In this document: piece after piece, positions 22,834 through 32,021 of the stretch | Layout of the letters: every line of letters starts with the position of its first letter | Position numbering within the stretch: position 1 is the stretch's first letter | From: Gelidibacter pelagius | Lineage (GTDB): Bacteria; Bacteroidota; Bacteroidia; Flavobacteriales; Flavobacteriaceae | DNA: 64,000 nt | Direction: 5' to 3' | NCBI RefSeq assembly: GCF_017581925.1 | Contig: NZ_JAGEVG010000003.1 | Location: 62,001-126,000, forward strand | Notes under the pieces: model-generated | Database searches by the model: none | What the model saw: only the letters and a program-made list of their open reading frames with translations | What the model was told of the DNA's origin: nothing | Program-made: the position numbers and the translations under genes

Positions 22834-23814
22834 TTAAATCTTTTTAGTGCTTAACGTTTCGATATGTTCAATGATTATTTTAGCATGAATCCTTGAGTTT
22901 TCGATAAACCATTTATGCGTTTCCATGCCACCACAGATAACCCCAGCTAAATATAATCCTAATATATTGGTTTCCATAGTGTCGGGATCATATTGAGGTA
23001 AGCGGGCTTTATCATTGGAGAGTTTAATTCCTGAATTGATTAAAAACTCGAAATTAGGACTATACCCTGTAAGCGCTACAACGAAATCATTAGGTAACGT
23101 GATTTTGCCATCTGGCGTTTTAATGGTTATTTCAGTGTCTACAATCTCAACGACTTCTGAATTGTAGTAAGCTTTTATACTTCCTTCCTTAATTCGATTG
23201 ATGATGTCCGGTCTCACCCAATACTTCACGCGCTCTCCGATTTCTGAGCCTCTGATGACCATGGTTACGTTTCCTCCTTTGCGCCAAATTTCGAGGGCTG
23301 CATCTACTGAGGAGTTGCTTGCGCCGACCACAACTACGTCTTGCATAGCATAAGGATGGGCTTCGTTATAATAATGGGTGACCTTCGGTAAATCTTCCCC
23401 TGGAACATTTAATAATGTTGGAATGTCATAAAATCCAGAGGCGATAATCACTTTGTTCACGTGATATTTCGTTTTGGAAGAGGTGACTACAAAATTGTCC
23501 TCCAATTTTTTAATGGTCATGACTTCCTCGTATAGACGGATGTTCAATTCGTTGGACGTAGCTACACGTCTATAGTATTCGAGAGCCTCGTCTCTATTGG
23601 GCTTTGGATTATTGCTGATAAATGGTATGTCATCAATCTCTAACTTTTCTGACGTTGAAAAAAAAGTCATGTTTTTCGGATAGTTGAATAGAGAATTTGT
23701 CAACGCACCTTTTTCAAGGACAACATAGTGCCAATTTCTTTTTTTGCATTCCAATGCGCAGGCTATGCCAATTGGGCCTGCGCCAATAATTAATACTTTA
23801 TAAACGTTTGTCAT
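22834..23814 (-). CDS. ypdA: YpdA-type putative bacillithiol disulfide reductase
   Basis: A 326-aa flavoprotein. The FAD-binding GAGPIGIACALECKKR is at residues 11-26 and the NAD(P)H-binding VVVGASNSSVDAALEIWRKG at about 162. The PKNMTFFSTSEKLEI segment and LTGYSPNFEFL are typical of YpdA. Unlike thioredoxin reductase it lacks a CxxC pair. YpdA is thought to reduce bacillithiol disulfide with NADPH in the cytoplasm, and bacillithiol is the low-molecular-weight thiol of many Bacteroidetes. The helical protein gene 22321-22830 follows 3 bases after its stop. No bsh biosynthesis gene is in the window. Confidence 0.88.
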   Translation of the reverse strand: MTNVYKVLIIGAGPIGIACALECKKRNWHYVVLEKGALTNSLFNYPKNMTFFSTSEKLEIDDIPFISNNPKPNRDEALEYYRRVATSNELNIRLYEEVMTIKKLEDNFVVTSSKTKYHVNKVIIASGFYDIPTLLNVPGEDLPKVTHYYNEAHPYAMQDVVVVGASNSSVDAALEIWRKGGNVTMVIRGSEIGERVKYWVRPDIINRIKEGSIKAYYNSEVVEIVDTEITIKTPDGKITLPNDFVVALTGYSPNFEFLINSGIKLSNDKARLPQYDPDTMETNILGLYLAGVICGGMETHKWFIENSRIHAKIIIEHIETLSTKKI

Positions 23815-23990
23815 TTTTTAAACTTTGTTTTGAGGTTATTGTGACTCTTTTTATAAAAAAAAACAGTAATTATGGTCCTAAATCCTCGAATTCCGAAATA
23901 CCAGCCTCTTGTTTGTAAAAATACGGAATCATCGAAATAAACTATGGTCATTAAGTTAAAATTGTATGTTTGCAAATCAATTACTTTTTT

Positions 23991-24593
23991 ATGAAAACAC
24001 TATATTCATTTTTGTTGGGATTCATTTTTTTATGGGGTTGTGCTCAGGATAAACAACCAATTCAAGGCGAGACAGAGTTTCAAAGAAATCTCAATGCAGA
24101 GTTTAAAGATGCTTCAAAGTCGCCTTTAAAACAGAAAGATAGAAGAGAGTTTACAGGATTGGACTTTTTTAAATTTGATTCTCTGTATGTGGTAGAAGCA
24201 ACTTTCACGAAATCCGTCGATGAAAAGCCTTTCAAAATGAAAACTACAACAGATAGGCTTCCTACGTATTTAAAATATGGTGAAATTTCTTTCGATTTAA
24301 AAGGAGAGTCGTACACCTTGAGCGTTTACCAGGATCAAGATTTATTGAATGAAGCAGGCTTTGAAGATTACCTGTTTTTACCCTTTTTAGATGACACCAA
24401 TGGAGATGAAACTTACGGGGGCGGACGTTATATCGATTTGAGCATTCCAGATGGCGAAATCATGACTATCGATTTCAATACAGCATATAATCCTTATTGT
24501 GCCTACGATGAAAAGTATTCTTGCCCAATTGTACCGCGGGAAAATTATGTAGATGTTGAGGTGAGGGCGGGTGTTATGGCGTTTTTGAAATAG
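23991..24593 (+). CDS. DUF1684 domain lipoprotein
   Basis: A 200-aa protein from ATG 23991, with a lipoprotein signal (MKTLYSFLLGFIFLWGCAQD, cysteine at residue 17). The rest fits DUF1684: FQRNLNAEFKDASKSPL near the mature N-terminus, GLDFFKFDSLYVVEATFTKS, then YLFLPFLDDTNGDETYGGGR, and the cysteine-containing NPYCAYDEKYSCPIVPRENY near the end. The family is common in Bacteroidetes and has no assigned activity. A -7 box TATGTTTG at 23965-23972 supports this start over the earlier in-frame one at 23970, which overlaps that box. Confidence 0.85.
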   Translation: MKTLYSFLLGFIFLWGCAQDKQPIQGETEFQRNLNAEFKDASKSPLKQKDRREFTGLDFFKFDSLYVVEATFTKSVDEKPFKMKTTTDRLPTYLKYGEISFDLKGESYTLSVYQDQDLLNEAGFEDYLFLPFLDDTNGDETYGGGRYIDLSIPDGEIMTIDFNTAYNPYCAYDEKYSCPIVPRENYVDVEVRAGVMAFLK

Positions 24594-24748
24594 TTATTCA
24601 GTCAGCAGTTGGTAGTAGACAGTAGACGGTCAGCAGTGATTAGTTGGGTGATTGCTTTAGTCTTTAATTTTTATATGCAACATTTCTGCGAAAATCCGCG
24701 AGATCTTCGGGAAATGAAACTTCGTGCAGTTCTCCGAAACAACTCAGA

Positions 24749-25117
24749 TCAACTTTTCACCAAATACATTCCGAGGAAAACAGCTAAAAATCCGACGACA
24801 AAACTCGCTATAGTATAGATGGCAAAGCTCATAAAATCGCCCGATTTTAAAAAGATGTGATTCTCATAAGCAAAGGTTGAGAAGGTGGTGAATCCGCCAC
24901 AAAACCCGGTGGCAAGGAATAAGATTTGGTTTTGGGTTAAAGTATTGTTCTTTACGGCCAAACCTAAAATAATGCCAATCAATAAACTCCCTAAAATATT
25001 AGCTGCAAAGGTGCCGTAAGGAATACCGGTTGCATGGCTGTTGAGATATTTCCCGATGATAAATCTCAGGACGCTACCAAAGCCACCTCCAATAAAAACC
25101 AATATTAGTTGTTTCAC
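24749..25117 (-). CDS. crcB: Fluoride channel CrcB/FluC
   Basis: A 122-aa small membrane protein with four hydrophobic segments. It exports fluoride as a dual-topology dimer. Visible markers are FIGGGFGSVLRFIIGKY at the N-terminus, NILGSLLIGIILG with the conserved Asn in the second segment, and the hallmark GFCGGFTTFSTFAYE in the third. The start overlaps the stop of the upstream SRPBCC gene by 4 bases (ATGA), so the two are translationally coupled. No fluoride riboswitch was recognised upstream of the pair. Confidence 0.93.
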   Translation of the reverse strand: MKQLILVFIGGGFGSVLRFIIGKYLNSHATGIPYGTFAANILGSLLIGIILGLAVKNNTLTQNQILFLATGFCGGFTTFSTFAYENHIFLKSGDFMSFAIYTIASFVVGFLAVFLGMYLVKS

Positions 25118-26070
25118 AAGTCTTCAGCGGATTCTTTAATAGGAATATAGATTTCAGTAACCCAATGTGCAGGATTAGGAAGTTGGGCAGGATCATTCTT
25201 ATAAACCTCAAACGGACTTATTTCTGAGGCTTCTATATTTTGATCTTTTAGATATTTTTGAGCAATGGTCCACGCTTCTTTTAAATTGGTATGGTTCCCT
25301 CTTAAAGTCACCTTAAGTGCTTTGGTGCGTTCCATAAATCCATTAAGCACATTACTGTCTTCTGCAATAATGACCCTTTCACTTACGGGGATGGCATTGC
25401 TCATAATTACATTGCCATTCTCCAGGTTCATTTCAATATAGATTGTGAATGGCATGCCACTGGCGGAGATGTTATGAGCATTCATGAATGTTCTGATGTC
25501 ATCATATTGCTCTCTCATGGTAGTGCTTTTATTGCTTCCGGTGGAAGAAATCGTTTTGTACAAATAAAAACCGCCACCATATTCCGTTATGCCGTCAACA
25601 TTAATAGAATATGTAGCCATACTTTTTGCTACTTTTTTATCGATACTTTCCAGGTCTGCTTTGAATTGCTCTGAAAGTTCCTCTTCATTATCGCCAAACA
25701 ATGCAAATTTGGCCTTGGTCATAAACGCTAAATTGTCAGCATCAAGCTTCCTAGTAACGGTTGTTGAGCCATCATCATTGGATACAAAATTCCATTTTAA
25801 TTCTGATTTTTTTATTCGCTTACTTGTAAACGTCTGGTGAATTGAGTCGTTAGGGGTGGCTATGGTTTTCTGCATTGTTTCAGAGCTTTTCCAAAATGAG
25901 GACCAGTCCACATCAGTGGTATCTGAAACGATATCGAAAACCACCGCTTTCGGAGCGTTAATGGTAGTGCTTTCCGTAACTTCAAAATCATTGGGTTGAA
26001 CTGCAATATAAATGGCCATTCCGATAAAAGCAATTAACAGTAAGAATAAGAGGTATTTTATAAATTTCAT
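25114..26070 (-). CDS. Membrane-anchored SRPBCC and GyrI-like domain protein
   Basis: A 318-aa protein with one N-terminal membrane helix (residues about 4-24, KYLLFLLLIAFIGMAIYIAV). An SRPBCC/polyketide-cyclase-like domain follows (INAPKAVVFDIVSDTTDVDWSS, residues about 38-165). The second half has the look of a GyrI-like small-molecule-binding domain (IYIEMNLENGNVIMSNAIPV, then TKALKVTLRGNHTNLKEAW, ending WVTEIYIPI). Such two-domain proteins are frequent in Bacteroidetes and have no settled function; binding of a hydrophobic ligand is inferred. It is coupled to crcB by a 4-base overlap. Confidence 0.75.
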   Translation of the reverse strand: MKFIKYLLFLLLIAFIGMAIYIAVQPNDFEVTESTTINAPKAVVFDIVSDTTDVDWSSFWKSSETMQKTIATPNDSIHQTFTSKRIKKSELKWNFVSNDDGSTTVTRKLDADNLAFMTKAKFALFGDNEEELSEQFKADLESIDKKVAKSMATYSINVDGITEYGGGFYLYKTISSTGSNKSTTMREQYDDIRTFMNAHNISASGMPFTIYIEMNLENGNVIMSNAIPVSERVIIAEDSNVLNGFMERTKALKVTLRGNHTNLKEAWTIAQKYLKDQNIEASEISPFEVYKNDPAQLPNPAHWVTEIYIPIKESAEDL

Positions 26071-26128
26071 TGGGTGATTTTGTAGAGTTTATCAAAGATA
26101 GACAATTTTATAGTATCTTAATAAATAT

Positions 26129-26136
26129 TACATTTG
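26129..26136 (+). promoter_or_regulatory. -7 box of the dipeptidyl-peptidase III gene
   Basis: TACATTTG fits TAnnTTTG and ends 26 bases before the ATG. No well-spaced -33 TTG is seen. Confidence 0.4.
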
Positions 26137-26162
26137 TAGTATTAAAATTTAAAAATTAACAA

Positions 26163-28205
26163 ATGAACTTAAAATCAATATTTGGGATTGCACTAGCAAT
26201 GAGCTTGACTTTTGCCTGCAAAAACGAACCCAAAACAAACAACGATTCAATTTCACAGGCTGAAAAAGTTGACACAGCATTTGATTATACTGTTGAGCAG
26301 TTTGCCGACGTTAAAATTCTGCGATATCAAATTCCAGGGTGGGAAAACTTGACTTTGAAAGAACAAAAATTAGTGTATTATTTAACCCAAGCAGGTTTGG
26401 CAGGGCGTGATATTATGTGGGATCAAAACTACCGTCACAATCTTAAAATCAGAAAAGCATTAGAGACCATCTATAGTAATTATGAAGGGGATAAGTCTTC
26501 GGTCGATTGGAAAGCTTTTGAAACCTATTTAAAACGTGTTTGGTTCAGCAATGGGATCCATCACCATTATTCCAATGATAAATTAAAGGCAGAATTTTCT
26601 CAAGACTATTTAAAATCTTTATTGACCGCAACCAATACACAATTGGAAGGTGATGCTTTTGATGTGATTTTTAATGATCAGGATTCAAAGAAAATCAATC
26701 AAGCTAAAGATGCAGATAATGTGGCACAATCAGCAGTTAATTTTTATGGAACAGATGTCACCACTGCCGATGTGGTACAGTTTTACAAGAATAAAAGATC
26801 GCCTAATCCAGACAAACCCTTGTCATTTGGACTCAATTCTAAATTGGTAAAGGAAAACGGCGAATTAAAAGAATTGGTTTATAAATCAGGTGGTTTGTAT
26901 GGTTCGGCCATTGATGAAGTTGTGAAATGGCTGGAACTGGCGAAAGGTGTTGCTGAAAACCAAGCCCAAGGAGACGCATTGGGACTTCTAATTCAATATT
27001 ACAAAACGGGTGACTTGCAAACCTGGGATGACTACAATGTTGCATGGACAGCTGCCACTGTAGGAAATGTGGATTATATCAATGGTTTTATTGAGGTTTA
27101 CAATGATCCTATAGGCTATAGAGGTTCTTATGAGAGCATCGTTCAAATCAATGATTTTGACATGTCACAAAAAATGAAAGTTTTATCCGATAACGCACAA
27201 TGGTTTGAGGACAATTCTCCTTTAATGGATGCTCACAAAAAGAAAAATGTTGTAGGGGTTACTTATAAGGTTGTGAATGTAGCAGGTGAAGCTGGAGATG
27301 CTTCGCCGAGCACACCAATTGGAGTTAATTTACCAAATGCCAATTGGATTAGAGCAGCGGTTGGAAGTAAATCGGTTTCTCTTGGCAATATTATCGAAGC
27401 CTATAATAATGCAGGAAGTGCAGGTAGGTTAAAAGAATTTGTAAATGATGAAGATGAATTAAAATTGGAGCAAGAATACGGTCAGGTAGCAAGCAAGTTG
27501 CACACGGCCTTACATGAAGTGGTTGGTCATGCTTCGGGGCAATTGAATCCTGGTGTAGGTGAAACTAAAGAAACACTTAAAAACTATGCGTCAACTTTAG
27601 AAGAAGGTCGTGCTGATTTAGTAGGGCTTTATTATCTGTACAATCCAAAACTACAAGAGCTTGGGTTGGTAGACGATTGGAAAAAAGTGGGGATGGCTGC
27701 TTATAATAGCTATATCCGCAACGGGCTAATGACCCAGTTGATCCGCTTGAATTTGGGCGACGATGTTGAACAAGCCCACATGAGAAATAGACAATGGGTG
27801 AGTGCTTGGGTTTTTGACAAAGGCAAAAATGACAATGTCATTGAAAAAATCACCCGTGATGGAAAAACCTATTACAATATCAACGATTATGAAAAGCTGC
27901 ATGAGCTTTTTGGACAGTTGCTTCGTGAAACCCAACGCATCAAGTCAGAAGGCGATTATAAAGCCGTTGAGGCTCTGGTGGAAACCTACGGTGTTAAGGT
28001 AGATCAAACATTACACAAGGAAATTTTAGAAAGAAATGCGCAATTCCCTGATGCGCCCTATAGCGGATTTGTAAATCCTGTTTTGATGCCAGACAGAGAT
28101 GACCATGGTGAGATTACTTCAATAAAAGTTACCCAGCCAGAATCTTTCTCAAGCCAAATGCTGAACTATAGTAACTCACATAGTTTTTTGAAAGAAGAGA
28201 ATTGA
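26163..28205 (+). CDS. Dipeptidyl-peptidase III family metallopeptidase (M49), lipoprotein
   Basis: A 680-aa zinc exopeptidase that should cut dipeptides from the N-terminus of short peptides. The M49 zinc motif HExxGH is present as HEVVGH at residues 451-456, and the second motif is EEGRAD at 480-485 (usually EECRAE/D), which supplies the third zinc ligand. A lipoprotein signal with cysteine at residue 19 (LTFACKN) indicates that it is anchored to a membrane facing the periplasm or surface, unlike the cytosolic eukaryotic DPP III. Flavobacterial members are sometimes misnamed dihydrofolate reductase. A hairpin follows the stop. Confidence 0.88.
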   Translation: MNLKSIFGIALAMSLTFACKNEPKTNNDSISQAEKVDTAFDYTVEQFADVKILRYQIPGWENLTLKEQKLVYYLTQAGLAGRDIMWDQNYRHNLKIRKALETIYSNYEGDKSSVDWKAFETYLKRVWFSNGIHHHYSNDKLKAEFSQDYLKSLLTATNTQLEGDAFDVIFNDQDSKKINQAKDADNVAQSAVNFYGTDVTTADVVQFYKNKRSPNPDKPLSFGLNSKLVKENGELKELVYKSGGLYGSAIDEVVKWLELAKGVAENQAQGDALGLLIQYYKTGDLQTWDDYNVAWTAATVGNVDYINGFIEVYNDPIGYRGSYESIVQINDFDMSQKMKVLSDNAQWFEDNSPLMDAHKKKNVVGVTYKVVNVAGEAGDASPSTPIGVNLPNANWIRAAVGSKSVSLGNIIEAYNNAGSAGRLKEFVNDEDELKLEQEYGQVASKLHTALHEVVGHASGQLNPGVGETKETLKNYASTLEEGRADLVGLYYLYNPKLQELGLVDDWKKVGMAAYNSYIRNGLMTQLIRLNLGDDVEQAHMRNRQWVSAWVFDKGKNDNVIEKITRDGKTYYNINDYEKLHELFGQLLRETQRIKSEGDYKAVEALVETYGVKVDQTLHKEILERNAQFPDAPYSGFVNPVLMPDRDDHGEITSIKVTQPESFSSQMLNYSNSHSFLKEEN

Positions 28206-28229
28206 ATCTTATTTCAAAGCACATTTAAT

Positions 28230-28266
28230 AGAAAACGGGGAACTATATTTTAGTTTCCCGTTTTCT
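28230..28266. terminator. Terminator after the M49 gene
   Basis: The stem GAAAACGGG...AACTA against TTAGTTTCCCGTTTTC, with a short AT loop, lies 25 bases past the stop codon. It overlaps the end of a possible micro-ORF on the other strand. Confidence 0.65.
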
Positions 28267-28336
28267 TATTGACACTAAATTTCAATAATAGAAGGTTGAC
28301 AACGATAAGCGTGATGATCGAAATGATTACAGTCAT
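28250..28336 (-). CDS. Possible 28-aa membrane micro-protein
   Basis: A minus-strand ORF of 29 codons starting at ATG 28336. The translation is a single hydrophobic helix followed by a basic tail (MTVIISIITLIVVNLLLLKF then SVNKKTGN). Such one-helix peptides are plausible in flavobacteria, but there is no promoter or ribosome-binding evidence, and its end overlaps the terminator hairpin of the M49 gene. Confidence 0.3.
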   Translation of the reverse strand: MTVIISIITLIVVNLLLLKFSVNKKTGN

Positions 28337-28402
28337 AATAGTGTTATTTTTAATACATCTTAAAAAATAGAAGATGTCATCATTTTTTTATTAAAAATTT
28401 GA

Positions 28403-29878
28403 TCAATTTACAAGTAATCTTAATGTTTGTGAACCACCATTGCTGTTGCTTACTTTTATAAAATATAAGCCTGGATCTTCAAGACTCAGTTTTTCTATAC
28501 GTTCAACTGAAGTATAGGATTTCGATAATACAACTTGCCCCAGCATGTTGAATATATTGAGGTTTAAAGTCTCTGCCTGATGCCCTAAACTCAAGCTGAA
28601 ACTGCCATTTGTCGGATTCGGAAATAGGGTTATTTTAGAAAATTTATTGTCGTCGAGTGATAGGGGTTGACTGATGCGATAAACAAACGCTGTTGCTTTT
28701 GAAGGCGCTTGTGCAGCCACATATGTGTTGCCGTCTGATGACAATGCCAGCGCTGAACCCAACATGTCAAAATTAACATTGCCTGTAACAACCTGGCCAG
28801 CCTGATTCCAATCGGTTCCATCAAATTGGTTCACCGTAACGGTGCCTGCCTGTAGTCCGCCTGTCACGTTGACACCGTTGGCTCCAATTGCGAGAATAGT
28901 ACCATTTGCACTCATGCCTAAACTGCATCCAAATAAATCATTATTATTCTCTCCGTCCATAGCGCTACCTATTTGTATCCAATCTGTGCCATTGAATGTG
29001 AAAGCCCTTACTTGCCCAGTTCTTGCGGAGCTAAATGAACTATAGGCAATAATGTTTCCGTCTGCACTTATGGCCACTTCCCTGCCTATGCCTTCTGTGC
29101 CCACTCCTAAAATCTCTTGACCTTTTTGTACCCAATCTGTGCCATTAAAAGCATACACTATCACGGCGCCTGCACCATTAATCGCTCTGTTGGCACCTGA
29201 TGTGATTATTGTATTGCCAGTCGCATCCATATCGAGAGTTATGCCCAAAGTTCTATCAGCCTTGGGAACTATTGGACCGCCTTTTTGGATCCAATTGGTT
29301 CCGTTGTAGTTATAAATACGAACATGTCCAACGTCGGGAACGCTATTATAATCAACTTTGGGTGCGGAAGCTGCAAATGTGTTTCCATCAGATGAAATAG
29401 CAACTTTTGATCCGAAAGAATCTCCAGTGCTATCTCCTAAAACATTGGAACCCATTTGTTGCCAGTCGGTACCATTAAATTGATATACTTGCACCAAACC
29501 AGAGTTAGATCCGTTAGTACCTGATGCGTTGGCGCCAATACAAACTATATTTCCATCTGCGCTTAAACTTACCGATTCACCTCCTCCTAAAGAAGAAATT
29601 ATGGTACTGCCCTTTTGACTCCAATTTGTACCATTAAGATTAAAAATCTGCACACGACTCCCTATGCTCGTACCTCCCTTTGGCAGGCCAAAGGCAACCG
29701 TATTTCCGTTGGCGTTAATACTTACTGCTTTTGCGAAATCAACATGGGGCGGACCTACAAAATCAACACCCAATTGATTCCAAGTTTGTGCTGATAATGT
29801 ACTTGAAAAAAGTAAAATTAGAGAGAAAAGTAAAAGAGGAATTAATACGTGTTTTTGAATGTGTAATTGAGCTCTCAT
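28403..29878 (-). CDS. Secreted seven-repeat propeller-like protein with T9SS sorting domain
   Basis: A 491-aa protein. Residues 1-30 are a signal peptide (LLFSLILLFSSTLSAQ). The middle is a series of seven repeats of about 52-58 residues, each with a strand pattern like FNGTDWxQxG, then a Gly-rich turn, then VAISADGNxxAxGA, suggesting a seven-bladed propeller. The last 80 residues are a type A type-IX-secretion tail (KITLFPNPTNGSFSLSLG ... GLYFIKVSNSNGGSQTLRLL). It should be exported through the gliding/T9SS apparatus and attached to or released from the cell surface. Ligand or enzymatic role unknown. Monocistronic. Confidence 0.85.
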   Translation of the reverse strand: MRAQLHIQKHVLIPLLLFSLILLFSSTLSAQTWNQLGVDFVGPPHVDFAKAVSINANGNTVAFGLPKGGTSIGSRVQIFNLNGTNWSQKGSTIISSLGGGESVSLSADGNIVCIGANASGTNGSNSGLVQVYQFNGTDWQQMGSNVLGDSTGDSFGSKVAISSDGNTFAASAPKVDYNSVPDVGHVRIYNYNGTNWIQKGGPIVPKADRTLGITLDMDATGNTIITSGANRAINGAGAVIVYAFNGTDWVQKGQEILGVGTEGIGREVAISADGNIIAYSSFSSARTGQVRAFTFNGTDWIQIGSAMDGENNNDLFGCSLGMSANGTILAIGANGVNVTGGLQAGTVTVNQFDGTDWNQAGQVVTGNVNFDMLGSALALSSDGNTYVAAQAPSKATAFVYRISQPLSLDDNKFSKITLFPNPTNGSFSLSLGHQAETLNLNIFNMLGQVVLSKSYTSVERIEKLSLEDPGLYFIKVSNSNGGSQTLRLLVN

Positions 29879-30104
29879 CTTTTTGAATGTTTTAGTTATG
29901 AGATGACATCGGAGAGCAACTGAAATGTCATCATAAAAAAAAACTAAAACTTAAATTGGGAACGTTTCTGATTCTTAATGGCAACTTGGGCTCAGTGAAG
30001 AATTTTTCGAATTTCTATATTTTTCGAAACTGTTAGTTAACTTTGACTCCTGAAAAATTTTCAGAATGATGCTTTGATGGATAGTGTTTTTAAATCAGTT
30101 TATG

Positions 30105-30290
30105 TTAAGTGAACATATACTTAACGGCCAATATCATTAGAATAAAAGCGATAAAAGCAATGAGAATCCAAATACTGCCTTTGTAGTGTTTTCTGTGAAG
30201 TTTTAAATCTTTACGATAGGTATAAATCAAGATTACGGCAAAAACAATTGCAAATAATATCCCGAAAATCAATTGACCATTTGTTAACAT
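30105..30290 (-). CDS. Small two-helix membrane protein, unknown
   Basis: A 61-aa protein from ATG 30290 (MLTNGQLIFGILFAIVFAVI). Two hydrophobic helices (residues about 6-24 and 42-60) flank a strongly basic loop (TYRKDLKLHRKHYKG), so the loop probably faces the cytoplasm. A TTG codon upstream at 30308 would extend it but lies in the promoter box, so it is rejected. The -33/-7 promoter at 30306-30338 on this strand fits. I believe similar proteins occur widely in flavobacteria; function unknown. Confidence 0.65.
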   Translation of the reverse strand: MLTNGQLIFGILFAIVFAVILIYTYRKDLKLHRKHYKGSIWILIAFIAFILMILAVKYMFT

Positions 30291-30305
30291 ATCGCTATTT
30301 TTATG

Positions 30306-30338
30306 CAAAATTAGTCAAACCTTTTAGAATCTGAACAA
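30306..30338 (-). promoter_or_regulatory. Promoter of the small membrane protein gene
   Basis: On the minus strand, TTG at 30338-30336, a 22-base spacer and TAATTTTG at 30313-30306. It places the transcript start just before ATG 30290, which decides the start codon. Confidence 0.5.
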
Positions 30339-30453
30339 GGTTCTTCTGAAAAAGCTAAGTTAATCCTGAACATCATTTTCTATTGCTGAATTTGGGGCCA
30401 TTGTAGATATAGCTCAACTGGCAAAAATTGCAACACTATAAAAACTATATATT

Positions 30454-30840
30454 ATGAAGAAAAAACTGGATGCAGTAAAAGCATTTCATACGGCATTTAA
30501 GATTGGGTATAGGGAATCCCCAAAAGCCGATTTGGGACTGGAGAAAAATATGCTCCGTTATAAATTGATGAGAGAAGAAAACGAAGAATATTTAGAAGCT
30601 GCAAGTGCCAATGATCTTGTGGAGGTTGGCGATGCCTTAGGTGATATGCTCTATATCTTATGTGGAACAATCATTGAACATGGTTTTCAGCATAAAATTG
30701 AAGAAGTTTTTGATGAAATCCAGAAAAGCAATATGAGTAAGTTGGGCGAGGACGGTGAGCCTATCTACCGTGAGGACGGAAAAGTTTTAAAAGGCCCAAA
30801 TTATTTCCAGCCTAATATTGAGAGAATCCTGCATTCTTAA
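30454..30840 (+). CDS. MazG-like nucleoside triphosphate pyrophosphohydrolase
   Basis: A 128-aa all-helical protein. The metal-binding pattern of the MazG/HisE-like family is visible: LMREENEEYLEAASANDL (the ExxxE set) followed by VGDALGDMLYILCG (the second ExxD-type helix). The end GKVLKGPNYFQPNIERIL is typical of this subgroup. It probably hydrolyses a non-canonical or phosphoribosyl nucleoside triphosphate to the monophosphate and pyrophosphate; the substrate is not predictable here. It stands alone, with a hairpin 35 bases past the stop shared with the convergent ilvE. Confidence 0.8.
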   Translation: MKKKLDAVKAFHTAFKIGYRESPKADLGLEKNMLRYKLMREENEEYLEAASANDLVEVGDALGDMLYILCGTIIEHGFQHKIEEVFDEIQKSNMSKLGEDGEPIYREDGKVLKGPNYFQPNIERILHS

Positions 30841-30874
30841 AGCATAATCATCAAAAGTAAAAGCATAAAATATC

Positions 30875-30916
30875 AAATTCCAAATTCCAACGATTATTCA
30901 TTGGAATTTGGAATTT
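30875..30916. terminator. Bidirectional terminator between the MazG-like gene and ilvE
   Basis: A perfect 16-bp inverted repeat (AAATTCCAAATTCCAA / TTGGAATTTGGAATTT) with a 10-base loop, flanked by A- and T-rich sequence, lies between two convergent genes. Confidence 0.7.
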
Positions 30917-30950
30917 TTAATTTAGAAATTGAAAACTCGGTATCTGAGTT

Positions 30951-32021
30951 TTAAATTTGATATGTCCATCCGTGCTTATCTTCAGCCATATTATGCTGAA
31001 TACTGAGCATCTTATCTTTTAAGGTATCAGCGTAAGAATTCTCGATATTAGGAAGTTCAAAAAGCTCTTCCGCATGTTCGAATGCTGAGATAGGACTAAT
31101 TACAACAGCCGTTCCTGCACCAAAAATCTCTTTTAGGGAACCATTTTTAGATGCCTCTTTAATTTCAGTCACCGTTATTGGTCTTACTTGTACCTCAATT
31201 CCATTGTCTTCGGCGAGTTGAATGATACTTCTTCTGGTAACACCATCTAAAATACGATCGCTTAAAGGCGCGGTGATTAAAGTGTCATTTATTCTAAAGA
31301 ACACGTTCATTGTACCAGCTTCTTCCAATCTTTCGTGGGTGTCGGCATCCGTCCAAATAACTTGTTGGAAACCCTTCTTTTGAGCAAGACTAGTAGGATA
31401 AAATTGTGCTGCATAGTTACCCGCTGCTTTAGCAAAACCTACACCTCCGTTGGCAGATCTACTATACTCTTCAGCAATCAATACGCGTATTTTACCGGTG
31501 TAATAAGCTTTCGCAGGAGCACAAATAATCATGAATCTGTAATTACTTGAAGGGGAAGCTGAGATTGCTGGATCTGTAGCAATTATAAAAGGTCTGATGT
31601 ATAGTGAATTTCCTTTCCCAGGTTTCACCCACGCACTGTCCATTTGCAATAAGGTGGTCAGGCCTTTCATGAAGTAATCTTTAGGAAACTCAGGCATAGC
31701 TAAACGCGCCGCCGATTTATTAATACGGTTGAAATTATCTTCTGGTCTAAAGAGCCATACTTTGCCATCTTCATCCTTATAGGCTTTCATGCCTTCAAAA
31801 ACCGCCTGTCCATAATGGAATACCCGAGCAGATGGATCCATGGTCATAGGTTGGTAAGGTATGATTTTTGGCGTTTGCCATTCATCATTTTCATAGTCAC
31901 AGATAAACATGTGGTCAGTAAAAGTTCTACCAAATGTTAAGTTCTCAAAATCAACAGCGTCAATTTTAGTAGTATCTGATTTTACTATATCGATTTCGTG
32001 TGAAGTGTGTTTTGTCATCAT
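30951..32021 (-). CDS. ilvE: Branched-chain amino acid aminotransferase
   Basis: A 356-aa PLP enzyme that interconverts Leu, Ile and Val with their 2-oxo acids, using glutamate/2-oxoglutarate. The PLP lysine is Lys198 in GFAKAAGNYAAQF. Other family blocks are VFHYGQAVFEGMKAYK, FRPEDNFNRINKSAARLAMP, DADTHERLEEAGTMNVFF and GVTRRSIIQLAEDNG. Length and sequence fit the eukaryote-like class found in many bacteria. The -7 box TAAATTTG at 32045-32038 on this strand lies 17 bases upstream of the start. It could feed branched-chain carbon toward the acyl-CoA pool used by IcmF. Confidence 0.95.
   Translation of the reverse strand: MMTKHTSHEIDIVKSDTTKIDAVDFENLTFGRTFTDHMFICDYENDEWQTPKIIPYQPMTMDPSARVFHYGQAVFEGMKAYKDEDGKVWLFRPEDNFNRINKSAARLAMPEFPKDYFMKGLTTLLQMDSAWVKPGKGNSLYIRPFIIATDPAISASPSSNYRFMIICAPAKAYYTGKIRVLIAEEYSRSANGGVGFAKAAGNYAAQFYPTSLAQKKGFQQVIWTDADTHERLEEAGTMNVFFRINDTLITAPLSDRILDGVTRRSIIQLAEDNGIEVQVRPITVTEIKEASKNGSLKEIFGAGTAVVISPISAFEHAEELFELPNIENSYADTLKDKMLSIQHNMAEDKHGWTYQI

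Noticed and set aside
24609-24818. 69-codon ORF overlapping the end of crcB
   Set aside because: Its second part is only the complement of crcB, and the first part is repetitive GTAGACAGTAGAC-like intergenic sequence.
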